Below are positions 25,338 to 34,049 of a DNA stretch of 64,000 nt, in pieces. Every line of letters begins with the position of its first letter. The stretch's first letter is position 1. The DNA comes from Phycisphaeraceae bacterium (GTDB lineage: Bacteria; Planctomycetota; Phycisphaerae; Phycisphaerales; UBA1924): NCBI GenBank assembly GCA_019636555.1, contig JAHBXH010000001.1, forward strand, positions 2,204,928 to 2,268,927, written 5' to 3'. The notes beneath the pieces are model-generated. The model was not told where the DNA came from, did no database searches, and was given only the letters and a program-made list of their open reading frames with translations. The position numbers and the translations under genes are program-made.

Positions 25338-25652
25338 TCAGACGTTGCGCGCTTCCTCGTCGCTGGTGAGCAGGGGCTGATTCACGGCCCCGCACGAAGG
25401 GCAGATGCTCCCGTGCTGGCCGATGGGCTGCGACTTCATCGAATGGCCGCAGCTCCAGCACATGGGCTCATGGAGTCGGACGGCGACGTGATTGAGAGCG
25501 ACCGCGACAATGGCGACACCCACGCCGATCACCGGCCAGGCAGGCAGCGTGCTCCATGCGATGACGCCGATCGCGGCAAGAACCGTCGCCATGACCACGG
25601 CGAGCGCCTTGAGCCGGATTCCTTGGAGCCAACTGCGAGAGCGTTCGAGCAT
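25338..25652 (-). CDS. small membrane protein with zinc ribbon
   Basis: A 104-residue protein of unknown function. Two closely spaced hydrophobic helices (ALAVVMATVLAAIGVIAW and AWPVIGVGVAIVAVAL) are followed by a cytoplasmic treble-clef/zinc-ribbon motif with Cys pairs CWSCG and CPSCG about 17 residues apart. It may be a membrane-tethered metal or nucleic acid binding factor. It sits alone between tig and prpC and shares their strand arrangement only by convergence. Confidence 0.65.
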   Translation of the reverse strand: MLERSRSWLQGIRLKALAVVMATVLAAIGVIAWSTLPAWPVIGVGVAIVAVALNHVAVRLHEPMCWSCGHSMKSQPIGQHGSICPSCGAVNQPLLTSDEEARNV

Positions 25653-25726
25653 GACCGGAGAGGATACGCGAGATCCTGCCGCCCGTCAGGAGCCCGGCCG
25701 CGCCGCGAATCGAGCCGTCGAAAGGT

Positions 25727-26893
25727 TTACCCGTTCCACTTCCGAACGCCCGGTCCGGTGTACTGGCTGAGGGGGCGGATCAGGCGGTTGTTCGCGTGCT
25801 GTTCCATGATGTGAGCGCACCAGCCGCTGACGCGGGCCGCGACGAAGATCGGCGTGTACTGCGGCACGGGGATACCCATGACGAAATACGTCATGCCGCA
25901 AGGAAAATCCACGTTCGGATGGATGTTCTTGTCGCGGAGCATGATCTTCTGGACTTCGTCGCCGATCTCGAACCACTTGAGCTGGCTCGGCCCCTGCGAA
26001 CGCGCGATCTCGCGCCCGAGCTTGCCCAGGATCGGCGCCCGATGGTCGCCGTTTTTGTAGACGCGGTGACCGAAACCCATGAGCTTGCGCTTCTCGGCGA
26101 ACGCCTTCTTCATGAAGTCTTCAACCGAGCCCTTACCGGCTTCGGTGAACTCGCGGATTTCCTTGAGCATCTCCATCGCGGCCTCGTTCGCGCCCCCGTG
26201 CAATGGGCCCTTGAGGGCGGCGATCCCGCCGCAGACCGCGCCGTGCATATCGCTGAGCGTCCCTGCGATCACGCGGCAGGTAAACGTGCTCGCGTTGAAG
26301 TCGTGCTCGGCATAAAGAGTCAGCGAGACGTCGATGCAGCGGGCGTATTCGGCTGGAGGCTTCGTACCAGTCATCATGTAAAGCAGGTTCGCGGCATGAT
26401 CGAGCGACGGATCGCCCCCCCGTTCCTGGCCGACGATCGGCTTGCCGTCGATCACGTTCTGCATGTGTCCGATGACGGTCGGGGTCTTTGCGAGCAACCG
26501 CTTGGACTTGCGAAGATTTGCCGCAGCGGAGTTGTCCTGGCATTCCTTGTCGAGATGACCGAGGATCGAGATGGCGGTGCGGAGCACATCCATTGGGACG
26601 GCGGTGCCGGCCTTGAGCCACGGGCCCGACTGCTTCAGGAACTCGACGACAGGCAGCGGCAGCGCACGCTCCGCGACGAGGTCGGCCTTGAAATTCTTGA
26701 GTTCATCGGCGGAGGGTTTATGCCCGACCAGGAGAACGTGAGCCACTTCCTCGAACGTCGCGTTCTGGGCGAGATCGTGGATCTCGTAGCCCCGGTAGTA
26801 GAGGCCGCCCTGCTCGATCGAGCAGATGTTGGTCTCACCGGCGATGATTCCTTCAAGACCCTTGGCGAACGCGGCTTCGGCGGTTGTGGACAT
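25727..26893 (-). CDS. prpC: 2-methylcitrate synthase / citrate synthase
   Basis: A 388-residue citrate synthase-fold enzyme. Catalytic histidines are in GPLHGGANE and GFGHRVYKNGDHRA; the Asp region is PNVDFPCG. Length and the N-terminal GLEGIIAGETNICSI segment match the short bacterial type II-like enzymes that include PrpC. Pairing with prpB just upstream favours condensation of propionyl-CoA with oxaloacetate in the methylcitrate cycle, although many such enzymes also use acetyl-CoA and this could be the main citrate synthase. It is separated from prpB by 106 bases. Confidence 0.82.
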   Translation of the reverse strand: MSTTAEAAFAKGLEGIIAGETNICSIEQGGLYYRGYEIHDLAQNATFEEVAHVLLVGHKPSADELKNFKADLVAERALPLPVVEFLKQSGPWLKAGTAVPMDVLRTAISILGHLDKECQDNSAAANLRKSKRLLAKTPTVIGHMQNVIDGKPIVGQERGGDPSLDHAANLLYMMTGTKPPAEYARCIDVSLTLYAEHDFNASTFTCRVIAGTLSDMHGAVCGGIAALKGPLHGGANEAAMEMLKEIREFTEAGKGSVEDFMKKAFAEKRKLMGFGHRVYKNGDHRAPILGKLGREIARSQGPSQLKWFEIGDEVQKIMLRDKNIHPNVDFPCGMTYFVMGIPVPQYTPIFVAARVSGWCAHIMEQHANNRLIRPLSQYTGPGVRKWNG

Positions 26894-26999
26894 GGGTACC
26901 TTTCCTAGCGCAGAAAGCGGCTATGAGCGAGAAACAGAGCATAGGTGACGCACATTCGCCGCGCCTCTGCGGCAAATGCCGCGGGGACGCTGACCGGGA

Positions 27000-27917
27000 T
27001 CACGCGTGAAACTCCCACGGCACCCCCGGCTTGTACTCGACAAGGTCGTACAACTGCTGCCTTGTCTGCATCTGCCCGAGCATCGCCTCGACCGATCCGC
27101 TGTGCTTGAGTTGTTCGAGCGCGCGGTCCACCGCCCCCATCGCGATGCGGAGCAGGCTGACTGGGAAGATCACGCACGAATACCCCATCTCACCGAACTT
27201 CGAAAGCGGGATCATCGGCGTCTTTCCGAACTCGGTCATGTTCGCAAGCAGATACGCCTTTGGGCAGGTCGCGCGGAGTTGGAGAGCGAATTCCGCAAAC
27301 TCCTTCTCGCTCGTCAGTCCTTCGGGAAAGATCATGTCGGCGCCGGCCTGCACGTATGCCTTCGCACGCTTCACTGCGGCATCGAACCCCTCCACTCCCT
27401 TCGCATCGGTTCGCGCGCATACGACGAAACCCGAATCGGCTTCGACCGCAGTCGTCACGCGGTCTGCCGCGGCGGCCGCCCACTGGATTTTCTCCACCAT
27501 GTGATCGAGCGGCACAAGTTCCTTGCCGTCGAGGTGGCCGCAGCGCTTGGGAAACTTCTGGTCCTCCAGGTGCAGCCCGGCGGCACCGGCTCGCGCGTAC
27601 TCGATGACCGTCCGCCGCACCATCTCGGCTTCCCCGAATCCGGTATCGGCGTCTGCGAGCACGGGCAGGCGGCTGGCATCCGCGGCTTCGCGAATCTCGC
27701 GGCAGAAATGTTCGAGCGTCAAGAGCCCCACATCGGGCACGCCCGCCGAGACGCTCGTCGCGGCACCGGAGATGTAGCAGGCTTCGAATCCGTGGCGCGC
27801 AATTGCCTTGGCACAAAGTGCGTTGAACGCACCGGGGATCGCGATGCATTGCCGGTCCATCGCGGCCCGCAGACGGGCTCCGGGAGAGGCCAGAACTTGG
27901 TAGAAGCCGTTGCTCAT
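27000..27917 (-). CDS. prpB: 2-methylisocitrate lyase
   Basis: A 305-residue isocitrate lyase/PEP mutase superfamily member. The metal-binding DADTGFG is at 89-95 and the catalytic loop KRCGHLDG at 124-131. The KRCGH form and the length of about 300 are typical of PrpB rather than of isocitrate lyase. It splits 2-methylisocitrate into pyruvate and succinate. It is the first gene of a minus-strand prpB-prpC pair; prpD lies at the far end of the window. An 18-bp palindrome 15 bases upstream of the start could be its operator. Confidence 0.88.
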   Translation of the reverse strand: MSNGFYQVLASPGARLRAAMDRQCIAIPGAFNALCAKAIARHGFEACYISGAATSVSAGVPDVGLLTLEHFCREIREAADASRLPVLADADTGFGEAEMVRRTVIEYARAGAAGLHLEDQKFPKRCGHLDGKELVPLDHMVEKIQWAAAAADRVTTAVEADSGFVVCARTDAKGVEGFDAAVKRAKAYVQAGADMIFPEGLTSEKEFAEFALQLRATCPKAYLLANMTEFGKTPMIPLSKFGEMGYSCVIFPVSLLRIAMGAVDRALEQLKHSGSVEAMLGQMQTRQQLYDLVEYKPGVPWEFHA

Positions 27918-27931
27918 GGCGAGATGATACT

Positions 27932-27963
27932 GATCCGCCCCGGCGGATCGCGTGTTCTATACT
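27932..27963. promoter_or_regulatory. palindrome and tRNA-Gly -10 element
   Basis: GATCCGCC and GGCGGATC (27932-27939, 27942-27949) form a perfect palindrome with a two-base centre, between the prpB start and the tRNA. TATACT (27958-27963) is placed about ten bases before the tRNA 5' end and is a good -10. The palindrome may regulate prpB or simply precede the tRNA promoter. Confidence 0.4.
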
Positions 27964-27972
27964 GAGCCTGCC

Positions 27973-28044
27973 GCGGGCGTAGTTCAGCGGTAGAACGTCA
28001 GCTTCCCAAGCTGAATGTCGCCGGTTCGATCCCGGTCGCCCGCT
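27973..28044 (+). tRNA. tRNA-Gly (anticodon CCC)
   Basis: Acceptor GCGGGCG pairs with CGCCCGC. The D arm is GTTC..GAAC, and the anticodon arm TCAGC-TTCCCAA-GCTGA gives anticodon CCC. The T arm is GCCGG-TTCGATC-CCGGT, and the discriminator T is usual for glycine. CCA is not encoded. The biosynthetic cluster ends 12 bases further on. Confidence 0.94.
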
Positions 28045-28056
28045 TTGACGCAGACT

Positions 28057-28941
28057 TCAGTGCTTGCGCCACTGACGTCCCCACCAGTCATAAGTGATCT
28101 CGGGACCGCGAGAACGCAGGCCAAGCTCGTCGAGCAGATATCGGATTCGCCCCGGACAAGCTCGAATTCCCAGAATTCGAAGGTTGTGCAACCAGCGAAA
28201 TCTCGGAGAATAGCCGGATCGCTTTGTGATCCTCAGGGCTTCCGACTTGTACTCCGCCAAGTTGCGCGACGTCTTCTGATTCGGATGGTAGCGGAATCCG
28301 GCCAACGGGACATCGACGCCCCAAATCTCTGCCAGCGGAGCGAAGCGGCACCAAAGCTCGTAATCGCCGGCGGCGGAAAGCGAGCTATCGACTCGAGCTC
28401 CGGCGCGCTGCCATAGGCTGCGTCTCCAGAAAGTTCCCTCCTGCTGGATAAAGCCAAATCCGTACCAACCCGCGATCGGAAGATAGTCCCCGCGACGAAT
28501 GCCTGCCGAGCTGACCTGAGCGAGCGGGCTGAGTTTGACCACCGCATCGTGCTCGTCGATGACGCAGGGATACAGCGTCGTGAGCCATTCCATTTCCGGG
28601 AATTGACGGAAGAGACTCCCGACCAACCGCAACGTACCCGGCAGAAGCAGGTCATCGGCGTTAATCCACCCCATTATGTCCGCGTCGATATTGGCAAATC
28701 CCTTGTTGAGCGCGTCGTACATACCTCCATCCGGTTCGATCAAGACATGATCGATCTTGTGCTTCCAGCGGGCGAGCACATCCCCGGTGTTGTCGCTCGA
28801 ACCGCCGTCGACGACCGCATAGCGCAGATTGGGATAGTTCTGGTCGAGCACGGAACGGATGGTGCGCTCGATGAATCTGCCGCAGTTGAGAGACGGCGTG
28901 ACAAGAGCGAAGCTGGGCAGAGTTTCGTTGCCGGATGTCAA
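28057..28941 (-). CDS. family 2 glycosyltransferase (distal)
   Basis: A 294-residue GT-A fold glycosyltransferase. VTPSLNCGRFIERTI begins the nucleotide-sugar domain, DGGSSDNT lies at 45-52 and the metal motif NADD at 94-97. It transfers a sugar from a nucleotide donor in the cytosol. The TTG at 28941 is chosen because TTGA overlaps the stop of the upstream FkbM gene; an ATG at 29004 would run 64 bases into it. It closely resembles the other cluster glycosyltransferase (shared FWRRSLW and LLPGTLR/FLPGAFR), suggesting a tandem duplication. Confidence 0.87.
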   Translation of the reverse strand: MTSGNETLPSFALVTPSLNCGRFIERTIRSVLDQNYPNLRYAVVDGGSSDNTGDVLARWKHKIDHVLIEPDGGMYDALNKGFANIDADIMGWINADDLLLPGTLRLVGSLFRQFPEMEWLTTLYPCVIDEHDAVVKLSPLAQVSSAGIRRGDYLPIAGWYGFGFIQQEGTFWRRSLWQRAGARVDSSLSAAGDYELWCRFAPLAEIWGVDVPLAGFRYHPNQKTSRNLAEYKSEALRITKRSGYSPRFRWLHNLRILGIRACPGRIRYLLDELGLRSRGPEITYDWWGRQWRKH

Positions 28942-29717
28942 GCGTAATTCACGTATTTGAATTCTTCGCTCCGCTTGGGAACAAAGAACAGGTCCATTTG
29001 CCACAGCGTGCGGTCGTAAACTCTCCAGAGCGGCTCCGAAAAGTCTACCACTCCGAAACCAAGCCGGTCGAGGAATGCGACCATTTCATGCCACATCAGC
29101 GCGTTGTCGCTCAACCGAAAGTTGTACGTTTCGATCACGAGAATCTCGGTTTGTTCGAGCGTGCGACGAGCGCCCTCGAGTATCGGAACCTCAAATCCGT
29201 GCGTGTCGAGCTTAAGCAGGAATGGTCCTTGCCACGCACGTTTCGCTAGCTCGTGATCAATGCTTGTAACGGGGATCTTGATTGTCTCTTTGTCGGTCGG
29301 GTGTTCGCTCGCCGAGCCGGCGAATTCCCCGCTTGGTTCAAAGTAGACCATCCCGTCCGCACGCGGTCCCGCCGCGGAAATGCAGAACTCGGCGCCCGGA
29401 TGCCCGGCGCAATATGCCTCGAGAGATTTGCGATGCAGTTCCTGCGCCTCGATGAGAAGATAATTCGCGCCCGGAAACACGCTCCTCGCAGCGGCCGACC
29501 ACCGACCATCCGATGCACCAATATCGACGACTGTGCTCACCTGGTGACCGCGGTCACGAACAAGCGTGAGCGCCCGGAGAGTGCTTGCGGCATCGCGAAC
29601 ACGGGTCTCCAATTCTGGGCTGGTGAGACTGGCCGCCGCTTGGCTCGGAGCAGCGGGTGCCCAGATTCGGTTTGCGGCCCGGTGCAGCGCGCCGCTGATC
29701 ATTCTACGAACAGGCAT
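28938..29717 (-). CDS. FkbM family methyltransferase
   Basis: A 259-residue SAM-dependent methyltransferase. VVDIGASDG (63-71) is motif I, IEAQ (89-92) the acidic SAM-binding turn, and LLKLDTHGFEVPILEGA with VIETYNFRL the FkbM-specific segments. FkbM enzymes usually O-methylate sugars, polyketides or cell-surface glycans. The longer upstream frame to 30317 is a shadow of the next gene. It is sandwiched between two related glycosyltransferases, so it probably caps or modifies the sugar they add. Confidence 0.87.
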   Translation of the reverse strand: MPVRRMISGALHRAANRIWAPAAPSQAAASLTSPELETRVRDAASTLRALTLVRDRGHQVSTVVDIGASDGRWSAAARSVFPGANYLLIEAQELHRKSLEAYCAGHPGAEFCISAAGPRADGMVYFEPSGEFAGSASEHPTDKETIKIPVTSIDHELAKRAWQGPFLLKLDTHGFEVPILEGARRTLEQTEILVIETYNFRLSDNALMWHEMVAFLDRLGFGVVDFSEPLWRVYDRTLWQMDLFFVPKRSEEFKYVNYA

Positions 29718-29779
29718 TCTTGATTCCGTGTGGTAGGCACTTCCGATCCCGGTCGGGCAATTCGTTTGAGTGACAAACT

Positions 29780-30763
29780 CTACGTTCTCTTCCTCGCGAT
29801 TCGGTCGGCAAAGGATCGCGCCCAGGATTGCGCCACAGATTCGAGAACATACGCGAGGTTGTCGATCCGATACCAAAGCCGGCGCGTGCGGTCGAGGGGC
29901 GCCCGGAGGCGATCCACCTCGCGCTTTCCGACCGAGTGCGCGACGCGGACGCTCTTTTGAAGCGGGTGCGTTCGAAATGCTCCAAGCGTGCGCGGCAGCC
30001 TGCAGAACTTCGCACCGGCGTGATGAAATCGGAGTATCAACTCCCAGTCGATCAAGAAGTCGAATTCGGTATTGACGCGTGCGCCCGTCCGATTCCAAAG
30101 CGATCTGCGCCAGAATAGGGTTTCCTGGGGGATGTACTGGCGCCAGAGATATGCCGCGGATCGGTGCGGCGGAAGCACCCATCTGCCCACCTCGTCGCCG
30201 TTCGTATCGATAATGATCCGATTGCCGTAGACCACGTCGACTTCCGGATGCTCGCGAAACCATCGCGCCACATAGCGGAATGCGCCCGGCAAGAAGAGAT
30301 CGTCCGAATTGAGCCACGCCATGATTTCGCCGCTGGTCAGCGCAAACCCCTTGTTGATCCCGTCGGCCTGCCCGCGGTCCGGCTCGGAAATCCAGCGCGT
30401 TATTCCCGCGGCTGACCGCAGAACGTCGATTGAATTATCGGTGGAGCCGCCGTCGATGACAACGTATTCCAGCCGCGGATAGCGCTGGCCGGTCACGCTC
30501 TCGATGGCGCCCCTGAGCCAACGTCCTTGGTTGAAGCTGGGCGTCACGACCGAAATCAGCGGCGGGTCAATGAGCGCAGCCTCGAGACTCTGTTTGCTCG
30601 ATTGCTCGGAAAGCAATTCCGGGTCGGGACGGAACGGAATTGGGCGATGCTGTCCATAGACTCCGAGTTTCAGACCGAGAGGTCGGGCAAGTCGCTTCAG
30701 AACGCGCTTGATGTTCCCGCTCAGCGGCGCATCCCTGATAAGCGTTAGTTCGTCTGCGGTCAT
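29780..30763 (-). CDS. family 2 glycosyltransferase (proximal)
   Basis: A 327-residue GT-A glycosyltransferase with a 68-residue N-terminal lead. Motifs are TPSFNQGRWLRG, DGGSTDNS (104-111), DRGQADGINKGF and NSDD (152-155). It lies 46 bases after the synthetase stop and 62 bases before FkbM. It is paralogous to the distal glycosyltransferase. The donor sugar and acceptor are unknown. Confidence 0.87.
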   Translation of the reverse strand: MTADELTLIRDAPLSGNIKRVLKRLARPLGLKLGVYGQHRPIPFRPDPELLSEQSSKQSLEAALIDPPLISVVTPSFNQGRWLRGAIESVTGQRYPRLEYVVIDGGSTDNSIDVLRSAAGITRWISEPDRGQADGINKGFALTSGEIMAWLNSDDLFLPGAFRYVARWFREHPEVDVVYGNRIIIDTNGDEVGRWVLPPHRSAAYLWRQYIPQETLFWRRSLWNRTGARVNTEFDFLIDWELILRFHHAGAKFCRLPRTLGAFRTHPLQKSVRVAHSVGKREVDRLRAPLDRTRRLWYRIDNLAYVLESVAQSWARSFADRIARKRT

Positions 30764-30809
30764 TGGTCAGAATCTCGGTTTGCGGAACCACGAACAGTGT
30801 TCAGATCGG

Positions 30810-33800
30810 TCAGCGAGGAGCAACGCGAGCGCTAGGGGCGTCTACCTGCTCCATGACTCCTAGCTTTGAATGCGGCCAGCAAACGACCTCCGGATCTTGA
30901 GAAACTGAATCGAGCAACTCAACATATCGCCGAATGAAACCCCGCACCCAAGCAGGATCGTGTTTGTTGGCATCGAACATCACCGAACAACCGCTCAATT
31001 CATTGTGCGGGTCGAATGCGAGACTAAACCCCCACGGCATCGCTTCCACCCGACGCTCCAGCCATCTCAACTCAACATCCCTGAATCGCAATGGAGCCCT
31101 GTGGTCGGAAAGGCTGAAGACCGCTTGCACCTCGGGTGGATTCATCCCTTCTCGTCTCAATTCATCGCATAACTCATCGTACGGAATTTCATTTCGCGCC
31201 TGAACCTCGCTTACCAACCGTTGGGTTTCGCCAAGCCAGTGCGAAAACGGGCGGTCCGGGGTCAGCCGAAGTCGCAACGTCGCCAGGTTTGCAAAGTACC
31301 CGAATATTTGCTGTGTCTCCAGACGTGCCCGGCCCGTTGCATAGGTCCCCACCACGATGTCCCGGGTTTCAGTTTCCCAGGCCAGTTGCAAAAGGAACGC
31401 CGACAAACGGACCATGAAATAGGTTGCATCTCGCGAACGGGCGAGCGATTCCAACCGACGAGAAATGTCCGGGCTCAGTCCCCACCAGATCAGTCCGTCT
31501 TCCGGTTGAACCGCTGACCGTCCCACTCGCCGCGGGAGCTCCAAGCGCCCGGGGGGATCGGCGAGTAGGGTTCTCCACCATTGCACTGTTTCGCGATACG
31601 CGGACGCCTGACGGTCCAAGTGACGACGCTGCCACGAGGCGTAGTCAGCGTACTGGAAACTCTTTTCCGGCGACGAAGGTATCAAGCCGCCGCCGCATCG
31701 AAGCTCGTAAGTCGCCGCCACTTCTCGAAAGAAAATGCCCCACGACCACGAATCCGACACAATGTGGTGATTGACGCGCAGCAGACCGTGTTCCCGGTCT
31801 CCGAAGCGCAACAACACAATGCGCAGCAGCGGAAGCCGAGTCAAATCGAAGGGTCTTGCGACCAGCTCGCGGAAGGTCCGCGTCGCAATCTCCGCAGCCC
31901 CTGGTTCCGCCGAAAGGTCGATCACCGGAATTTCAACCTGCGCATGCGGATGCACTCGCTGAACGGGCCTGCCTTGAACCTCTTCGAATGTCGTTCGAAG
32001 AATCTCGTGTCGGTTGGCGACAGCAGAGAGGCTCTCACGGAATGCTTCAACGTCAAGTGGCCCGAGTATCTGATAGCGACAAGCGACCGTGTACCTTGCG
32101 GAGTCTTCAGGCCGCCTCGAAAACCGCCACATCCGCTCCTGGCCAAACGAGAGCGGAAGCGGGTTCGCGCGCGACTCGTGTTGGAGTCCAATCAATGCTC
32201 GGTTCTTTTCTGCTTTCGAAGTCCGCTCGATAGCCTCCGCCAGGCTCCCCAGACTCGGGTGATCGATGAACACCCGCAAATCCAGCTGCACCCCCATTGC
32301 CGCGTCGATTCGCGCCGCAATCACCGCGGCGGACAGAGAGTCTCCGCCAAGATCGAAGAAATTCGAGCCGCGCCCGACTCTTGGGCGCTTCAGCACCGAC
32401 TCCCAGATTTCTGCGATCATCGCTTCTCTTGCATTCGCGGGTGGGATGTGTGCAGATGATTCTTCGATCTGCACTTCCATCTCGTCGAGCGCTTTACCGT
32501 CGATCTTCCCGTGCGGCGTCGTCGGAAACTGCTCAAGGAACACAATCTCCGACGGGATCATGTGCCCGGGAAGCGCTGCGCGAAGCTCGCTCCGGATAGC
32601 TTCGGCACCGTTCGTTGCGCCGATGCGCCGGCAAACGAAGGCGCGAAGACGGGTTTCCCCGGCACTCTCGGAGCTCGCACGCACCACCGCTCCTTGGATG
32701 CCGATCACCCGCGATAACGCCTCTTCGACTTCGGAGATCTCGATGCGGTAGCCATGCACCTTTACCCGCTTGTCAGCACGGCCGGCGATGATCAACTCGC
32801 CGCGCTCGTTCATCCGTGCGAGATCGCCGGTGCGAAACGTCCTGGTACCGTCCGGTCCGTCGCCACCGACGAATCGCTCGGATGTCAGGTCTTCGCGGCG
32901 CCAGTATCCCGTCGACAGGAACCGGCTTCGTACCGCGATTTCTCCTTCGCCGCTTTGCGCGATTCCTTCGCTGTCGCGCCGCAGCAACAGGATTTCCAGA
33001 CCATCGGCTGCCCGGCCGATCGGCAGACGTCCTTCACGAAGCGGCGTCTCGCCGGTAACGCGGAACTGTGTGACGTTGCCCGTCTCTGATGACGAATAGG
33101 TATGCAACAGGAAACCGTGTGTGCTGAAATGCCGGCGCCACGATGCAACATCATTCCAGTTTGCGATCTCAGAGGCGAGGCGGACCGCACGCACGCATTC
33201 GATCCTCCGGTTCGCGTCAAGCGTCTGAACGAAGTGACGAAAAATCGAGGCCGCCGAAACCCAGATTGTGATCCCGTGGTCTTCGAGCCAATCCGCCAAG
33301 CCGGTCACACCCCGTTCCATGACCGGGAAGGGGCAGATCTCACCTCCGCTCAACAGGACCGACCAGAGCGTCGCCAAGCCCTGTCCACCGCTCGGCGAAG
33401 CAAGCCAGAGACTCCGATCTTCAGGCTTCAATTCCAGCCCGATCGCGAGCCGGCGAGCATTGTGCAGGACGCTCCGATGCGGTTTCATAACCGCCTTCGC
33501 CTGGCCGGTTGATCCGGAGGTATAGATCAGGAACGCGAGATCGCGCGGCGAAATCGGCAGCGACGGATTCTCTTCCGATTCACCATCGGCGAATTCAAGC
33601 CTGATCACCGGGATTTTCTTCGCCAAACTCGCAGCAAGCCGTTCATTTGCGGAATCCGCAATGATGAACGCCGGCTGCGCATCGTCCAGTGACCGTGAAA
33701 GGCGAGATTCGGGCTCCGTCGGATTCAGCACAACGGCGACACGCCCGGCTTTCAGGACGCCGATCATCGCCGAGATCAGAGGACCATCGTGCCTCACCAC

Positions 33801-34043
33801 GATCGCCACACGATCCCCGCGATCTCCGGGGCGAGCGATCAGGTGATGCGCCAGTCGATTCGCCGCGGCATTGAGCTCGGAATATGTTGGCCTCCAACTC
33901 CCCGAACCGATGGCGCACTTCGCACCTTGCAAACGAGCGACACGTTCAAAGCATGAAGGAACCGACTCGTCTTCGATCGAAACAAACGTCTCCGCGGCAA
34001 GCGGAGCGCATTCCAACGAGCTGTCCGGATTCCGCTCGATCAT
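30810..34043 (-). CDS. nonribosomal peptide synthetase module, A-T-C
   Basis: A 1077-residue single module in the order adenylation, thiolation, condensation. Adenylation: YTSGSTG (174-180), YSSSET (316-321), TGDLARM (405-411), GRADKRVKVHGYRIE (421-435), and Lys513 in HGKID. Carrier: DLGGDSLS (564-571), phosphopantetheine Ser569. Condensation: LSFGQERMW (632-640), RHEILRTTF (678-686), and active-site HHIVSDSWS (759-767), where the usual Gly after Asp is Ser. There is no starting condensation domain and no thioesterase, so the loaded acyl group is probably released by the terminal condensation domain onto a soluble amine or hydroxyl. By eye the Asp that binds the alpha-amino group (GrsA Asp235) is replaced by Gly in SPSGGQGLATLW, suggesting a non-amino-acid substrate. 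Confidence 0.9.
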   Translation of the reverse strand: MIERNPDSSLECAPLAAETFVSIEDESVPSCFERVARLQGAKCAIGSGSWRPTYSELNAAANRLAHHLIARPGDRGDRVAIVVRHDGPLISAMIGVLKAGRVAVVLNPTEPESRLSRSLDDAQPAFIIADSANERLAASLAKKIPVIRLEFADGESEENPSLPISPRDLAFLIYTSGSTGQAKAVMKPHRSVLHNARRLAIGLELKPEDRSLWLASPSGGQGLATLWSVLLSGGEICPFPVMERGVTGLADWLEDHGITIWVSAASIFRHFVQTLDANRRIECVRAVRLASEIANWNDVASWRRHFSTHGFLLHTYSSSETGNVTQFRVTGETPLREGRLPIGRAADGLEILLLRRDSEGIAQSGEGEIAVRSRFLSTGYWRREDLTSERFVGGDGPDGTRTFRTGDLARMNERGELIIAGRADKRVKVHGYRIEISEVEEALSRVIGIQGAVVRASSESAGETRLRAFVCRRIGATNGAEAIRSELRAALPGHMIPSEIVFLEQFPTTPHGKIDGKALDEMEVQIEESSAHIPPANAREAMIAEIWESVLKRPRVGRGSNFFDLGGDSLSAAVIAARIDAAMGVQLDLRVFIDHPSLGSLAEAIERTSKAEKNRALIGLQHESRANPLPLSFGQERMWRFSRRPEDSARYTVACRYQILGPLDVEAFRESLSAVANRHEILRTTFEEVQGRPVQRVHPHAQVEIPVIDLSAEPGAAEIATRTFRELVARPFDLTRLPLLRIVLLRFGDREHGLLRVNHHIVSDSWSWGIFFREVAATYELRCGGGLIPSSPEKSFQYADYASWQRRHLDRQASAYRETVQWWRTLLADPPGRLELPRRVGRSAVQPEDGLIWWGLSPDISRRLESLARSRDATYFMVRLSAFLLQLAWETETRDIVVGTYATGRARLETQQIFGYFANLATLRLRLTPDRPFSHWLGETQRLVSEVQARNEIPYDELCDELRREGMNPPEVQAVFSLSDHRAPLRFRDVELRWLERRVEAMPWGFSLAFDPHNELSGCSVMFDANKHDPAWVRGFIRRYVELLDSVSQDPEVVCWPHSKLGVMEQVDAPSARVAPR

Positions 34044-34049
34044 GTTTTT

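Noticed and set aside
23692-25461. 589-codon open frame on the minus strand
   Set aside because: It is antisense to trigger factor, low in complexity and rich in Arg, Leu and Asp; it is a GC-bias shadow of the real gene.
28938-30317. 459-residue version of the FkbM protein
   Set aside because: The upstream 200 residues are an out-of-frame translation of the glycosyltransferase; the FkbM fold begins after ATG 29717.
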